Shown: positions 9,401-19,336 of the stretch, in pieces | Position numbering within the stretch: the first letter of the stretch is position 1 | Layout: each line of letters begins with the position of its first letter | Source: Arenimonas composti TR7-09 = DSM 18010 | GTDB taxonomy: Bacteria; Pseudomonadota; Gammaproteobacteria; Xanthomonadales; Xanthomonadaceae | Direction of reading: 5' to 3' | DNA length: 64,000 nt | NCBI RefSeq assembly: GCF_000426365.1 | Contig: NZ_AUFF01000001.1 | Coordinates: forward strand, 248,001 to 312,000 | The notes under the pieces: generated by a model | Told to the model about the DNA's origin: nothing | Database searches by the model: none | Seen by the model: the letters and a program-made list of their open reading frames with translations, nothing else | Translations under genes and position numbers: made by a program

Positions 9401-9940
9401 GCCGACCTCGTCTCCGCGCTGGAGACGCTGGAAGCGGCGATCCGCAAGATCGACAAGGAGACCCGCGGCCGCTTCAAGGAGACGTTCGACCGCGTCAACG
9501 CCGGCGTGCAGGAGCTCTATCCGCGCCTGTTCGGCGGCGGCCATGCGTATCTGGAGCTGACGGGCGAAGACCTGCTCGACACCGGCGTCGCGATCATGGC
9601 GCGGCCGCCCGGCAAGCGCGTGTCGAACATCTCGCTGCTCTCCGGAGGCGAGAAGGCGCTGACGGCGGTCGCGCTGGTGTTCGCGATCTTCCGCCTGAAT
9701 CCGGCGCCGTTCTGCCTGCTCGACGAGGTGGACGCGCCGCTCGACGAGGCCAACGTCGGCCGCTTCAGCGCGATGGTCACCGAGATGAGCGAGAAGGTGC
9801 AGTTCCTCTTCGTGACGCACAACAAGGCGACGATGGAAGCCGCAAGGCAGATGTCGGGCGTCACCATGCGTGAGCCGGGCGTCTCGCGCCTCGTCTCCGT
9901 CGACCTCGCCGAAGCCGCCCGCCTCGCCGGCGCGGCCTGA
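6443..9940 (+). CDS. smc: chromosome segregation protein SMC
   Basis: The 1165-residue product is the bacterial condensin ATPase that organises and segregates the nucleoid. The N-terminal head has Walker A GPNGCGKSN (residues 31-39). Long heptad-rich arms full of Glu, Gln, Arg and Ala flank a hinge near residues 515-640. The C-terminal head carries the signature NISLLSGGEKALTA and Walker B FCLLDEVDAPLDEAN. The start is the ATG at 6443 (MRLSTIKLSGFKSF), the conserved SMC N-terminus. In relatives smc is usually followed on the same strand by zipA and ligA; here an island follows and those two genes are inverted. Confidence 0.97.
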   Translation: MRLSTIKLSGFKSFVDPTVLHLPTNMTGIVGPNGCGKSNIIDAVRWVMGESSASRLRGDSLTDVIFSGSSSRKPVSQAQVELIFDNSDGAIGGEYARYAEISVKRMVSRDGQSNYYLNGARCRRRDITDLFLGTGLGPRSYSIIEQGMISQIIEARPEDLRVYLEEAAGISKYKERRKETEQRIKATRENLERLTDLREEVDKQLEHLKRQARAAEQYQALQGERLQKDAQLKALEFRRFDADLKALRDALVADETKLQALLAEQRHAEAQIEQCRSQHGEASERLGKAQAEVYRVGGELARIEQQIQHQKELRERLEKARAEADAAFAQVGEHISGDERQLAELHNAIAEADPRLEALRREDAGRQEALTAAEAALRDWQQRWDTYAKAQAEAARWAEVERTKIEYLEKQALDASRRRDQLGNERSGLDTTALAATLAQQTADHDAQKAGLDQLGEVLEQRKAALAGLQDQQRQAQSELAEVRKTTQAARGRLASLEALQHAALGQEKNVALEWLKGQGLAANPRLGEALTVEPGWETAVETVLGSLIEAVTVDAPAQWLEAIAALSQGRVALVDATVEDIAVPADSLAAKVQGPAAVRRLLASVKALESRDAAAAHGFAEGASAITRGGEWLGAGWLRVLRSGDAHQGALAREREIQSLRAEIDALAKKEQQVNETLTSMRDRLLEAEQHREDAQRALYLAHRSVSELAGQLQGQKGRLESAQARVARIDAELATLATTHAEAQANARDARGRLEQAVAKMGELETERQQLDADRRRLGEQRDAARTAAREAREATHALALQLESQRARVVALSQSLARMGNQKAQLEVRLNELIAQLADGDAPVVALQAQRQATLDQRVIVEKDLAAARSAVDGIEQEMRGYEQTRQQRDQQALAQREAIAQRRMQEQALSLRAGQLSEAVAAAGMELADVVAALPEDADVDTWTQQLNAIDAKMRRLEPVNLAAIQEYGEQSERKTYLDAQDADLVSALETLEAAIRKIDKETRGRFKETFDRVNAGVQELYPRLFGGGHAYLELTGEDLLDTGVAIMARPPGKRVSNISLLSGGEKALTAVALVFAIFRLNPAPFCLLDEVDAPLDEANVGRFSAMVTEMSEKVQFLFVTHNKATMEAARQMSGVTMREPGVSRLVSVDLAEAARLAGAA

Positions 9941-9955
9941 CGCCGCTTCGCGGCG
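9941..9955 (+). terminator. hairpin directly after smc
   Basis: CGCCGC-TTC-GCGGCG starts on the base after the smc TGA. It is a short, very stable stem but has no T-tract, so it may act as a weak terminator or 3' end protector. Confidence 0.35.
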
Positions 9956-10224
9956 GCGCTGCGCGTGCCAGGTTGATTCGCGGACGGGCGGTGTCTGGCG
10001 TCCAGCGTCCTCAGTGCGAGCGGATTTCTCGAATCTCCGGAAGCTCAGCGCGCCGCAAATTGTCGTCACATTCAGGTGGTGGGTTACTCAGTAAGAGCCG
10101 GTAACGCGTCCCACTATGGAAGGGGTGGCCTGTTCCATCGTGGCGTGACTCAGGCCCCGCAGTCTCCGAAGAAGCCGGGGCTGTTCAGTCCCCGAAAACG
10201 AGCACTTCAAATCCTCCGGAAGGA
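9956..10224. other. left edge of the A+T-richer island, no gene seen
   Basis: Composition changes here from the roughly 70% G+C of smc to a more mixed sequence. No convincing coding frame was found. An imperfect inverted repeat, CCACTATGGAA (10111-10121) and TTCCATCGTGG (10133-10143), has one mismatch and an 11-base spacer. No transposase or attachment site is recognisable at this edge. Confidence 0.5.
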
Positions 10225-10788
10225 TCAGCGAACGCCGGCGCGCGAGAAACTCAGCGAACCAAGGCTGCTGCTCGGCTCATCCCGTTCGGATATTCCTGAA
10301 AGACCGGACAGCTTCACGATACGAATAAACGCATCTGCCGACGATTCCGCCGTAAACCTGCAAGACAGTTCCTGCTCGAACTGCACTGTGTCGATGTTGA
10401 ATGTCGCAAGGCTTATGCCCTCTCCCAAGTTGTCGAAAACCTTGGTATCAGTTGAAAGAAGCGTCAATTCTCCTTCATCGGTTTTGCAAACCGGGCCCCT
10501 TATCTGCAGCAGGGAGTTCGCCGCTGCATTCAAATATAGACCGTGTTTTCCCGAGTATAGGGGCGATGCTCGAATAACAACCTCTTTGCCGGCCTGGAGC
10601 CTGAACTCCTCCTGGAGTAGAGGAGCGTAGTAGTTCTGTGGCTTACAGCACAGAATAAACACTGCTTTACAAGCTGGACAAAAGCTTGTCCTAAGAGCTG
10701 CGTGGTAGACTGCAAAGAATATTCCAACGGTTGCGGTCAGCACAAAGGCCGCGCCAATTAGGGCGCTCGGATGTCGAGATCTTTCCAT
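10225..10788 (-). CDS. hypothetical membrane-anchored protein (island)
   Basis: I do not recognise this 187-residue protein. The N-terminus has one hydrophobic segment at about residues 9-31 (LIGAAFVLTATVGIFFAVY), then a Cys-containing stretch (SFCPACKAVFILCC), then a soluble region probably outside the membrane. A CxxC pair might bind metal or form a disulfide. Codon use and base composition are clearly poorer in G+C than the neighbours, which suggests recent acquisition. The ATG at 10788 has only a weak ribosome-binding site. It is divergent from the next island gene. The open frame is convincing by its unusual composition rather than by homology, so it could still be non-coding. Confidence 0.5.
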   Translation of the reverse strand: MERSRHPSALIGAAFVLTATVGIFFAVYHAALRTSFCPACKAVFILCCKPQNYYAPLLQEEFRLQAGKEVVIRASPLYSGKHGLYLNAAANSLLQIRGPVCKTDEGELTLLSTDTKVFDNLGEGISLATFNIDTVQFEQELSCRFTAESSADAFIRIVKLSGLSGISERDEPSSSLGSLSFSRAGVR

Positions 10789-10944
10789 CGGTCATCTCGG
10801 CATATTCATGATCAGGTTTTGCCAAGTCACAAGTGGTGGTGGGTGGGGCGATTTGACAACAAGTAGAGCTTGGCAGGCGCACGTGTCGCGTAAAGCGACT
10901 CTTGGGTATAAGGGGCACGGCCATTGATTAAGACTTGGTAGCAG

Positions 10945-11640
10945 GTGACGACTTTGAACAGAATTGCAGTTCGATCTCGAAATGATCCTGGAGAGATTGC
11001 GCTTAACGACGCGATCGTCCGAAACATATTGTTTACGGACTGCGCGCTGTCGATGACTGGTTGTAGGACTAGGTCAGCATTTACGGAATGCCGCTTCGAA
11101 AACATTGAGCTTCGAGAGTGCGCGGTCGGGCATCCCGTGTTTGATCGCTGCGAGTTCTCCACTGTTGTTTCTGATGATACGACAACGCTTTACGATTCTC
11201 TCTTTCTGCATTGCTCATTCAGCGGCGCCTTGCGAAACTTCAATTTTGGGAATGGTTACGCGGGCTCACCTTTTTTCTCGGAAGATCGATTTCGAGAAGA
11301 CTTGTCTGCCATGGAGCGTGCGGCGTATTGCGTTGACATTTGCGAGGCGCAAGTTGAAGACTGTGCTTTCGTTGGGTCGACGATCGCCAAGAAAATCAGG
11401 TTCAGACAGGGCCAGGCCATCATTCTGGCGGGCGAGAGTCTCGATGTCCGTCTGCGCCCTCTCTTGCTGTCAACAAACGATGAACAGTTAGGAGCGTTAA
11501 TTGCAGGGGCAGTGGCGTTTGGAGCAGAAGACGAACTCCATTTCTCTGTAGTTCCGCTTGGTGCAGAGCAAAAGTATGCCGGTTTCGTAGAAATCATTCG
11601 AAATCAGGGCGTCGAGGTAATCGAACGTCCGATTTGTTAG
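10945..11640 (+). CDS. hypothetical protein with pentapeptide-like N-terminal half
   Basis: The 231-residue product is not recognised by name. Residues 28-90 show a five-residue rhythm of Cys/Phe positions (for example FTECRFENIELREC and VFDRCEFSTV), as in pentapeptide-repeat right-handed beta-helix proteins, but the repeats are degenerate. The remainder is mixed alpha/beta and unassigned. It starts at GTG 10945. The last codon is TGT followed by TAG, and the IS5-type terminal repeat begins on the next base. The TAG forms part of a TTAG tetramer that fits the usual YTAR target of IS5, so the native C-terminus may have been altered. Composition is low in G+C, consistent with transfer. Confidence 0.55.
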   Translation: MTTLNRIAVRSRNDPGEIALNDAIVRNILFTDCALSMTGCRTRSAFTECRFENIELRECAVGHPVFDRCEFSTVVSDDTTTLYDSLFLHCSFSGALRNFNFGNGYAGSPFFSEDRFREDLSAMERAAYCVDICEAQVEDCAFVGSTIAKKIRFRQGQAIILAGESLDVRLRPLLLSTNDEQLGALIAGAVAFGAEDELHFSVVPLGAEQKYAGFVEIIRNQGVEVIERPIC

Positions 11641-12147
11641 GGAAGGTCTGAGCAAGTCGCCCGAAGTGTGCTGTTATCGCGCGAAGCGGACAAGGGCGCG
11701 ATCGATGGACCAGATGCGCTTCGGCGATGCGGAGTACGCCGCCAAGAAGAAGACAACCCGGCGCGAGGTGTTCCTCGCCGAGATGGACAAAGTCGTTCCC
11801 TGGGACTCGCTGCTGAAGATGATTGTGCCGTTCTACCCCGTTGCCGGCCGCGGCCGACGGCCCTATCCGGTGCAGACGATGCTGCGCGTGCGCCTGAGCA
11901 GAACTGGTTCGGCCTGAGCGATCCGGCGATGGAGAAGGCGCTCTACGAGCTCAGTTCGATGCGCAAGTTCGCCCGGTTGACCCTGCGGGCGATTCCGGAC
12001 GAGACCACCATCCTCAACTTCCGCCGCCTGATCGAGACCAACGAGCTCGCGCCGGTGATCTTCGACCGGGTCAACGCGCTGCGGACCCGCAAGGGCCTGA
12101 TGCTCAAGCGTGGCAGCATCGTCGACGCGACGATCATCGCGGAGACG
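11641..12147 (+). mobile_element. truncated IS5-type insertion sequence
   Basis: The left end reads GGAAGGTCTGAGCAAGTC, close to the terminal repeat I recall for IS5-subgroup elements (GGAAGGTCTGAACAAG). It is preceded by TTAG, which fits the YTAR target. A transposase reading frame starts at 11705. No right terminal repeat (expected ...CAGACCTTCC) is found before ligA, and transposase similarity ends near 12147, so about the last half of the element is missing. The right boundary is approximate. Confidence 0.8.
11705..12147 (+). pseudogene. IS5-family transposase, frameshifted and truncated
   Basis: The frame begins MDQMRFGDAEYAAKKK with TRREVFLAEMDKVVPW next, typical of IS5-subgroup DDE transposases. 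One base is missing near 11897: the first frame runs into TGA at 11915-11917, while the family sequence continues in another frame as QNWFGLSDPAMEKALYE, IPDETTILNFRRL and GSIVDATIIAE. Family members then continue with the catalytic core, but here similarity stops near 12147. The second Asp and the Glu of the DDE triad are lost, so the protein cannot be active. Confidence 0.85.
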
Positions 12148-12263
12148 GAACTCCCCATCTCTAGTTCCTTCTTGAATTCAGGCGTCGTACGACCAGGTCT
12201 GATTTCCGACCGAGGTGGCCAAGGCTGAAGCTCGCGATACCGGACACGGCCGGCCGATCCCGA
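12148..12263. other. junction between IS remnant and ligA, no gene seen
   Basis: This 116-base stretch joins the broken transposase to the ligA 3' end. No coding frame or repeat is supported. An imperfect G+C-rich palindrome (CGGACACGGCCGGCCGATCC, about 12241-12260) lies just beyond the ligA stop and could help end ligA transcription. Confidence 0.4.
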
Positions 12264-15333
<3,070 letters not shown>

Positions 15334-15516
15334 CCCGCTCTCCATCCGCGCATTCCGGGCGCGCGCAACGGCCGAATCATGCCCGATTTCCCCACCCCCC
15401 GGCATCACGGCCGCGTCGACGTGGCGCGCGGATTCCGGGGTCGTGGCCGGGTGACGACGCCGCAGCGTCGCCGCACGCTCCTTCCGCGCCAGAAGTCGCG
15501 GGCGCACAATGGCTGA

Positions 15517-16485
15517 ATGAAAGACTGGAAACCGACGGCGAACCTGAAGGCGCTGAAGCTGCGCGCCGACCTGTATGCACTGATCCGCAAATTCTTCGCC
15601 GAACGCGGCGTCCTCGAGGTCGAGACGCCGGTGCTGTCGGCGGCCGGCAACACCGACCGCAACATCGAGAGCTTCGCGCTCGACTTCGACGGCCCGAAGA
15701 CCGCCGGCGCGAGCCGGCGCTGGCTGCGCACCTCGCCGGAGTTCCCGCTCAAGCGCCTGCTGGCCGCCGGCGTCGGCGACTGCTACGAACTCGGGCGGGT
15801 GTTCCGCAACGGCGAGGCCGGTCGCCGGCACAATCCCGAGTTCACGATGCTCGAGTGGTACCGGGTCGGCTGGGACCACCAGAAGCTGATGGACGAGACC
15901 GCCGAGCTGCTGAAGGCGGCGATGGGTCTGGCCGGTCGCCGCGCCAGCGTGCGCGATTACAGCTTCCGCCAGCTCTACCAGGACAAGTTCGGTTTCGACC
16001 CGATGACGGCACCGGAAGAGGAGCTGCGGGCGCCGCTCGGCGTCTACGACATCGACCCGGCCGGGCTGAGCCGCGACGACTGGCTGGACCTGCTGATGAC
16101 CCACTTGATCCAGCCGACGATTCCGCCGTCGCGGATCCTTTTGGTCTACGACTACCCGCGGAGCCAGTGCGCGCTGGCGCGCATCCGCCCGGGCAAGGTG
16201 CCGGTCGCCGAGCGCTTCGAGGCCTATCTGGGGCCGCTGGAAGTGGCGAACGGTTACCACGAACTGAACGGGGCCGACGAGCAGCGCGAGCGCTTCGAAG
16301 CCGATCTGCAGCGCCGCCGCGAGCGCAATGCCGCGCTGCCACCGGTCGACGAGCGCCTGCTCGCCGCACTGCCGAAACTGCCGGATTGCGCGGGTGTCGC
16401 GCTCGGCATCGACCGGCTGATGATGGCGCTGTGCGGCACCGACCGGATCGCCGACGTCGTCGCGTTTCCCTTCGACCGGGCCTGA
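15517..16485 (+). CDS. epmA: elongation factor P--(R)-beta-lysine ligase (EpmA/PoxA)
   Basis: The 322-residue product is a truncated class-II lysyl-tRNA-synthetase paralogue that attaches beta-lysine to elongation factor P. It keeps the class-II core: motif 2 region RVFRNGEAGRRHNPEFTMLE and motif 3 GVALGIDRLMMALCG. It lacks the N-terminal OB fold of true LysRS, as expected for EpmA (E. coli 325 residues). The ATG at 15517 starts MKDWKPTANL. EpmB and efp are not in the window. A small lysyl-tRNA-synthetase-like protein of other use is the only alternative. Confidence 0.93.
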   Translation: MKDWKPTANLKALKLRADLYALIRKFFAERGVLEVETPVLSAAGNTDRNIESFALDFDGPKTAGASRRWLRTSPEFPLKRLLAAGVGDCYELGRVFRNGEAGRRHNPEFTMLEWYRVGWDHQKLMDETAELLKAAMGLAGRRASVRDYSFRQLYQDKFGFDPMTAPEEELRAPLGVYDIDPAGLSRDDWLDLLMTHLIQPTIPPSRILLVYDYPRSQCALARIRPGKVPVAERFEAYLGPLEVANGYHELNGADEQRERFEADLQRRRERNAALPPVDERLLAALPKLPDCAGVALGIDRLMMALCGTDRIADVVAFPFDRA

Positions 16486-16594
16486 ACGCGGGTATGTCAC
16501 CCCGACCGGCGTTGACCCATGATTCATCCACCCGGCGCGAGCCTTCACGTCGGGTGACAGCCCCGTCACCGATCCGACAGAAGGGAGTGCCACG

Positions 16595-17122
16595 ATGAAA
16601 ACCTTCCTCGCCCTCATCACCCTCGTGCTCACCGCGGCGATGCCGCTGCAGGCCTCCGCCCAGTACTACGGCGACCGCGACGGCTACCGCGGCGACCGCC
16701 GCACGCAGTCCCTGCGCTGCAAGTCCGAGGATTACCGCTACAAGCACTGCAGCGTGTCCGTCGACGGCGAAGTGCGTCTGGTGCAGCAGATTTCGCGCGC
16801 GCCCTGCGTGCGTGGCCGCAGCTGGGGCACCGACCGCGGCGGCATCTGGGTCGACGGGGGCTGCGATGCGCAGTTCGAGGTGATCGGCCGCGGCCGCGGT
16901 CCGGACCGCGGCTACGACCGCGGCGGCCGCTCGACCGTCGTGCACTGCAAGTCCGACGACTTCCGTCACCGCGAGTGCAGCATGCCGGTGCGTGCCCGCC
17001 ACGTGGAGATCCGCCGGCAGATCAGCCGCACCGACTGCCATGAAGGACGCAACTGGGGCTGGCGCTACGACCGTCTGTGGGTCGACCGCGGCTGCGAGGC
17101 GGACTTCGTCGTCTATTACTGA
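16595..17122 (+). CDS. secreted DUF3011 protein with tandem repeats
   Basis: The 175-residue protein has a Sec signal peptide (residues 1-23, MKTFLALITLVLTAAMPLQA then SAQ). Two copies of a roughly 60-residue module follow. Copy 1 starts RCKSEDYRYKHCS and copy 2 starts HCKSDDFRHRECS; each has a second Cys (RAPCVRGRSWG, RTDCHEGRNWG) and ends with W-V-D-x-G-C. This is the DUF3011 pattern found in periplasmic or secreted proteins of Xanthomonadales-like bacteria; function unknown. The four Cys per copy suggest disulfides. Its stop overlaps the stop of the convergent gene by seven bases. Confidence 0.85.
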   Translation: MKTFLALITLVLTAAMPLQASAQYYGDRDGYRGDRRTQSLRCKSEDYRYKHCSVSVDGEVRLVQQISRAPCVRGRSWGTDRGGIWVDGGCDAQFEVIGRGRGPDRGYDRGGRSTVVHCKSDDFRHRECSMPVRARHVEIRRQISRTDCHEGRNWGWRYDRLWVDRGCEADFVVYY

Positions 17123-18048
17123 GCCGGTCGACGGCTACGCTTCGGGACGGCCCGGCGATTCGCCGGGCCGTCCGCATTTCCGGGCCCCGACGCATTTCCG
17201 GGCCAGGACGATGCTGGCGCCGCGTCGCGTCGCGCAGCAGTCTTCGACGCCTTCACCTTCGCCGTCGTCTTCGTCGTCTTCGTCTTCGTCTTCGTCGTCT
17301 TCTTCGTCGCCTCGCGGCGCGGCGGCCTCTTTCCGCCGGTCGGCGTGGCCAGACCTTCGCTGAAGGCGCCCGCCAGCCCCGCGGCGGTGCGGCTGGCGTT
17401 GCGGGCCGCATCGATCGCCCGCGCCGCCGCGCTCTGGCCGGCGGTGCCGGCGAGGTCGAGGATCTGCCGACGCAACGCCCCGGCGAAGCGCAGCGGCGGC
17501 ATCGCCAGTGCCAGCGCCTCGCCGCTCCAGGCTTCCAGGGTCGAGGGCGCCATCCGCAGCGCCTCCGCCAGCGGCGCCGGCAGCCAGTCGCTGCCGAGGC
17601 GGCGCACCCGGCAGACGCTGTCGGCGTAGCGGCCGGCCGCCCAGGTCTGGGCGACCGCGGAAATCGTTTCGGTGAGCAGCGGCGCCAGTGGCGTCCAGCG
17701 CAGCAGCGGCTTGTCCAGGCCGGCGGGCAGCCACTGCCGCAGCACCATCGCCAGGCCTTCCCGGGTCGCCAGCGGGGTCAGGCTGGTCTGGGCGCTGGCG
17801 ACGCCGAGGATCGCCTCGACCTCCCAGCTCGCCGGCTTCAGCCCGTGCCGCCGGTAGATCGCCTGCACCAGGCGCCGCCGCGTCGCCACCACGCTGCGCC
17901 GCTCGCCGGCATCGCGCAGCGTGGCCGGCACCAGTGGCGTCAGCATCGGCAACCGCGCCAGTACCACCTGCAGTGCCGCGGCGGCGCCGGCCTTGACGCA
18001 GGCGGCGTGGAGCAGGGGCTCGATGGAGGCGGGGGCGGGCGTCGACAT
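17116..18048 (-). CDS. orphan protein with histone H1-like basic tail
   Basis: I do not recognise the 310-residue product. The first 230 residues are Ala/Leu-rich and probably helical, with no clear membrane segment or catalytic motif; a distant link to YcjF/EcsC-like helical domains is only a guess. The last 80 residues are strongly basic and Lys/Thr/Ala-rich (KKTTKTKTKTTKTTAKVKAS), like the C-terminal domains of bacterial histone H1-like proteins. The tail is encoded by TTC/GTC triplet runs at about 17260-17320, which could slip. The start is ATG 18048; longer starts have no support. DNA or polyanion binding is inferred from the tail. Confidence 0.65.
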   Translation of the reverse strand: MSTPAPASIEPLLHAACVKAGAAAALQVVLARLPMLTPLVPATLRDAGERRSVVATRRRLVQAIYRRHGLKPASWEVEAILGVASAQTSLTPLATREGLAMVLRQWLPAGLDKPLLRWTPLAPLLTETISAVAQTWAAGRYADSVCRVRRLGSDWLPAPLAEALRMAPSTLEAWSGEALALAMPPLRFAGALRRQILDLAGTAGQSAAARAIDAARNASRTAAGLAGAFSEGLATPTGGKRPPRREATKKTTKTKTKTTKTTAKVKASKTAARRDAAPASSWPGNASGPGNADGPANRRAVPKRSRRPAQ

Positions 18049-18094
18049 CGGCCGAGGATAATCGCGGCCGGATTTCCCCGCTAATCCTCGCCCC

Positions 18095-18280
18095 GACTCA
18101 AGAGTCAGGGGTAGGAGATAAGAGGTAGTGAAGCTGTCGGGCAATCCAATCGTTGCCGGATCGCGGCGACGCGCCCAAACTCCCGCGTCCCCGCTCTACT
18201 GCCTCCACCTCCACCTCCTACCTCGCACTTCCTACTTCCTAATTCTTACTTCTTACTTCTCACTTCTTAGTTCCCACCCC
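18095..18280. repeat. purine-rich/pyrimidine-rich palindromic spacer before mtnA
   Basis: The spacer starts with a small hairpin (GACTC-AA-GAGTC, 18095-18106). A purine-rich arm follows (GGGGTAGGAGATAAGAGG, about 18108-18125), then unrelated sequence, then a pyrimidine-rich arm of repeated CTTCTTACTTCTCACTTC words (18225-18270). It resembles the spacers at 24341-24418 and 40225-40298. The open frame running through it into mtnA is judged non-coding. Confidence 0.6.
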
Positions 18281-19336
18281 ATGGACTTCGACCGCTACGA
18301 CCGCATCCGCCCCATCCGCTGGGAAGGCGACCACCTCGCGCTGCTCGACCAGCGGCGGCTGCCGGCGGTGGTCGAGTACGTGCAGTGCGCCGACAGCGAC
18401 GCCGTCGCCACCGCGATCCGCGACCTGGTGGTGCGCGGGGCGCCGGCGATCGGCATCGCCGCGGCCTGGGGCGCGGTGCTGGCGGGGCAGGCGGTGCAGG
18501 CCGCCGACGGCGCCCAGGCGCTCGAGCTGATGACACCGGCCCTGGGCCGGCTGCAGGCGGCGCGGCCGACCGCGGTGAACCTGATGTGGGCGCTGGCGCG
18601 CGTGCGGCGCACGCTGCTGGCCAGCGGCAGCGACTGGCTGAACGTGCTCGCCGGACAGGCGCGTTCGATCGAGGCCGAGGACCTGGCCGCCAACCGGCAC
18701 ATGGGCGCGCTCGGCGCCGCCCTGATCGCGCCGGGCAGCGGCGTGCTGACCCATTGCAATACCGGCTCGCTGGCCACGGCCGGCTTCGGCACCGCGCTCG
18801 GGGTGATCCGCGCCGGCGTCGCCGGCGACCGCATCGCGCGCGTGTTCGCCAGCGAGACCCGGCCGTGGCTGCAGGGGGCGCGGCTGACCGTGTGGGAGCT
18901 GCTGCAGGACGGCATCCCGGCGACCCTGGTCGCCGATGCCGCCGCCGCCCACCTGATGAAGACCGGTGCGGTGCAGTGGGTGATCGTCGGCGCCGACCGC
19001 ATCTGCGCCAACGGCGACACCGCCAACAAGATCGGCACCTATTCGCACGCGATCGCCGCCCGCCACCACGGGCTGAAGTTCATGGTCGTGGCGCCGTCGT
19101 CGACGGTCGACATGGACACCGCCCGCGGCGAGGACATCGAGATCGAGATGCGCGACCCCGCCGAGCTGCTGGCGGTTTCGGGCCAGCGCACCGTCGCCGA
19201 GGGCGTCGAGGCCTGGAACCCGGTCTTCGACGTGACGCCGGCGGAACTGATCGATGCGATCGTGACCGAACGCGGCGTCGTCGAACGGCCGACCGTGCAG
19301 GGCATGCGGGCGCTGTTCGCCGAGGGTGGCGCATGA
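18281..19336 (+). CDS. mtnA: S-methyl-5-thioribose-1-phosphate isomerase
   Basis: The 351-residue enzyme converts methylthioribose-1-phosphate to methylthioribulose-1-phosphate in the methionine salvage pathway. Family motifs are clear: [18 protein letters not shown] near residue 50, the [19 protein letters not shown] loop with the catalytic Cys, the VGADRI motif with the catalytic Asp, and [14 protein letters not shown]. It belongs to the eIF-2B-like isomerase family. The ATG at 18281 ([14 protein letters not shown]) is chosen because upstream residues come from a low-complexity spacer. Its stop overlaps the next gene's start (ATGA). Confidence 0.96.
   Translation: MDFDRYDRIRPIRWEGDHLALLDQRRLPAVVEYVQCADSDAVATAIRDLVVRGAPAIGIAAAWGAVLAGQAVQAADGAQALELMTPALGRLQAARPTAVNLMWALARVRRTLLASGSDWLNVLAGQARSIEAEDLAANRHMGALGAALIAPGSGVLTHCNTGSLATAGFGTALGVIRAGVAGDRIARVFASETRPWLQGARLTVWELLQDGIPATLVADAAAAHLMKTGAVQWVIVGADRICANGDTANKIGTYSHAIAARHHGLKFMVVAPSSTVDMDTARGEDIEIEMRDPAELLAVSGQRTVAEGVEAWNPVFDVTPAELIDAIVTERGVVERPTVQGMRALFAEGGA

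Noticed and set aside
6098-10069. A 1300-codon open frame antisense to smc
   Set aside because: High G+C makes long antisense frames common; the protein is Arg/Ala/Gly/Leu-rich without domains, and smc on the other strand is certain.
10789-10944. Integron attC site or cassette boundary between the two island genes
   Set aside because: No GTTRRRY core or matching inverse core was found, and the genes are divergent, unlike cassettes.
12160-12240. Minus-strand fragment ending GNQTWSYDA that looks like an RHS/YD-repeat end
   Set aside because: Only about ten residues are suggestive; no repeat array or toxin tip is present, so chance is more likely.
17255-17320. CRISPR-like or tandem-repeat array
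   Set aside because: The repeats are plain TTC/GTC triplets without spacers and lie inside the coding region for a Lys/Thr-rich tail.
18128-18280. N-terminal extension of MtnA by 51 residues
   Set aside because: The extension is encoded by a pyrimidine-rich repetitive spacer and has no similarity to the family; the ATG at 18281 gives the normal N-terminus.
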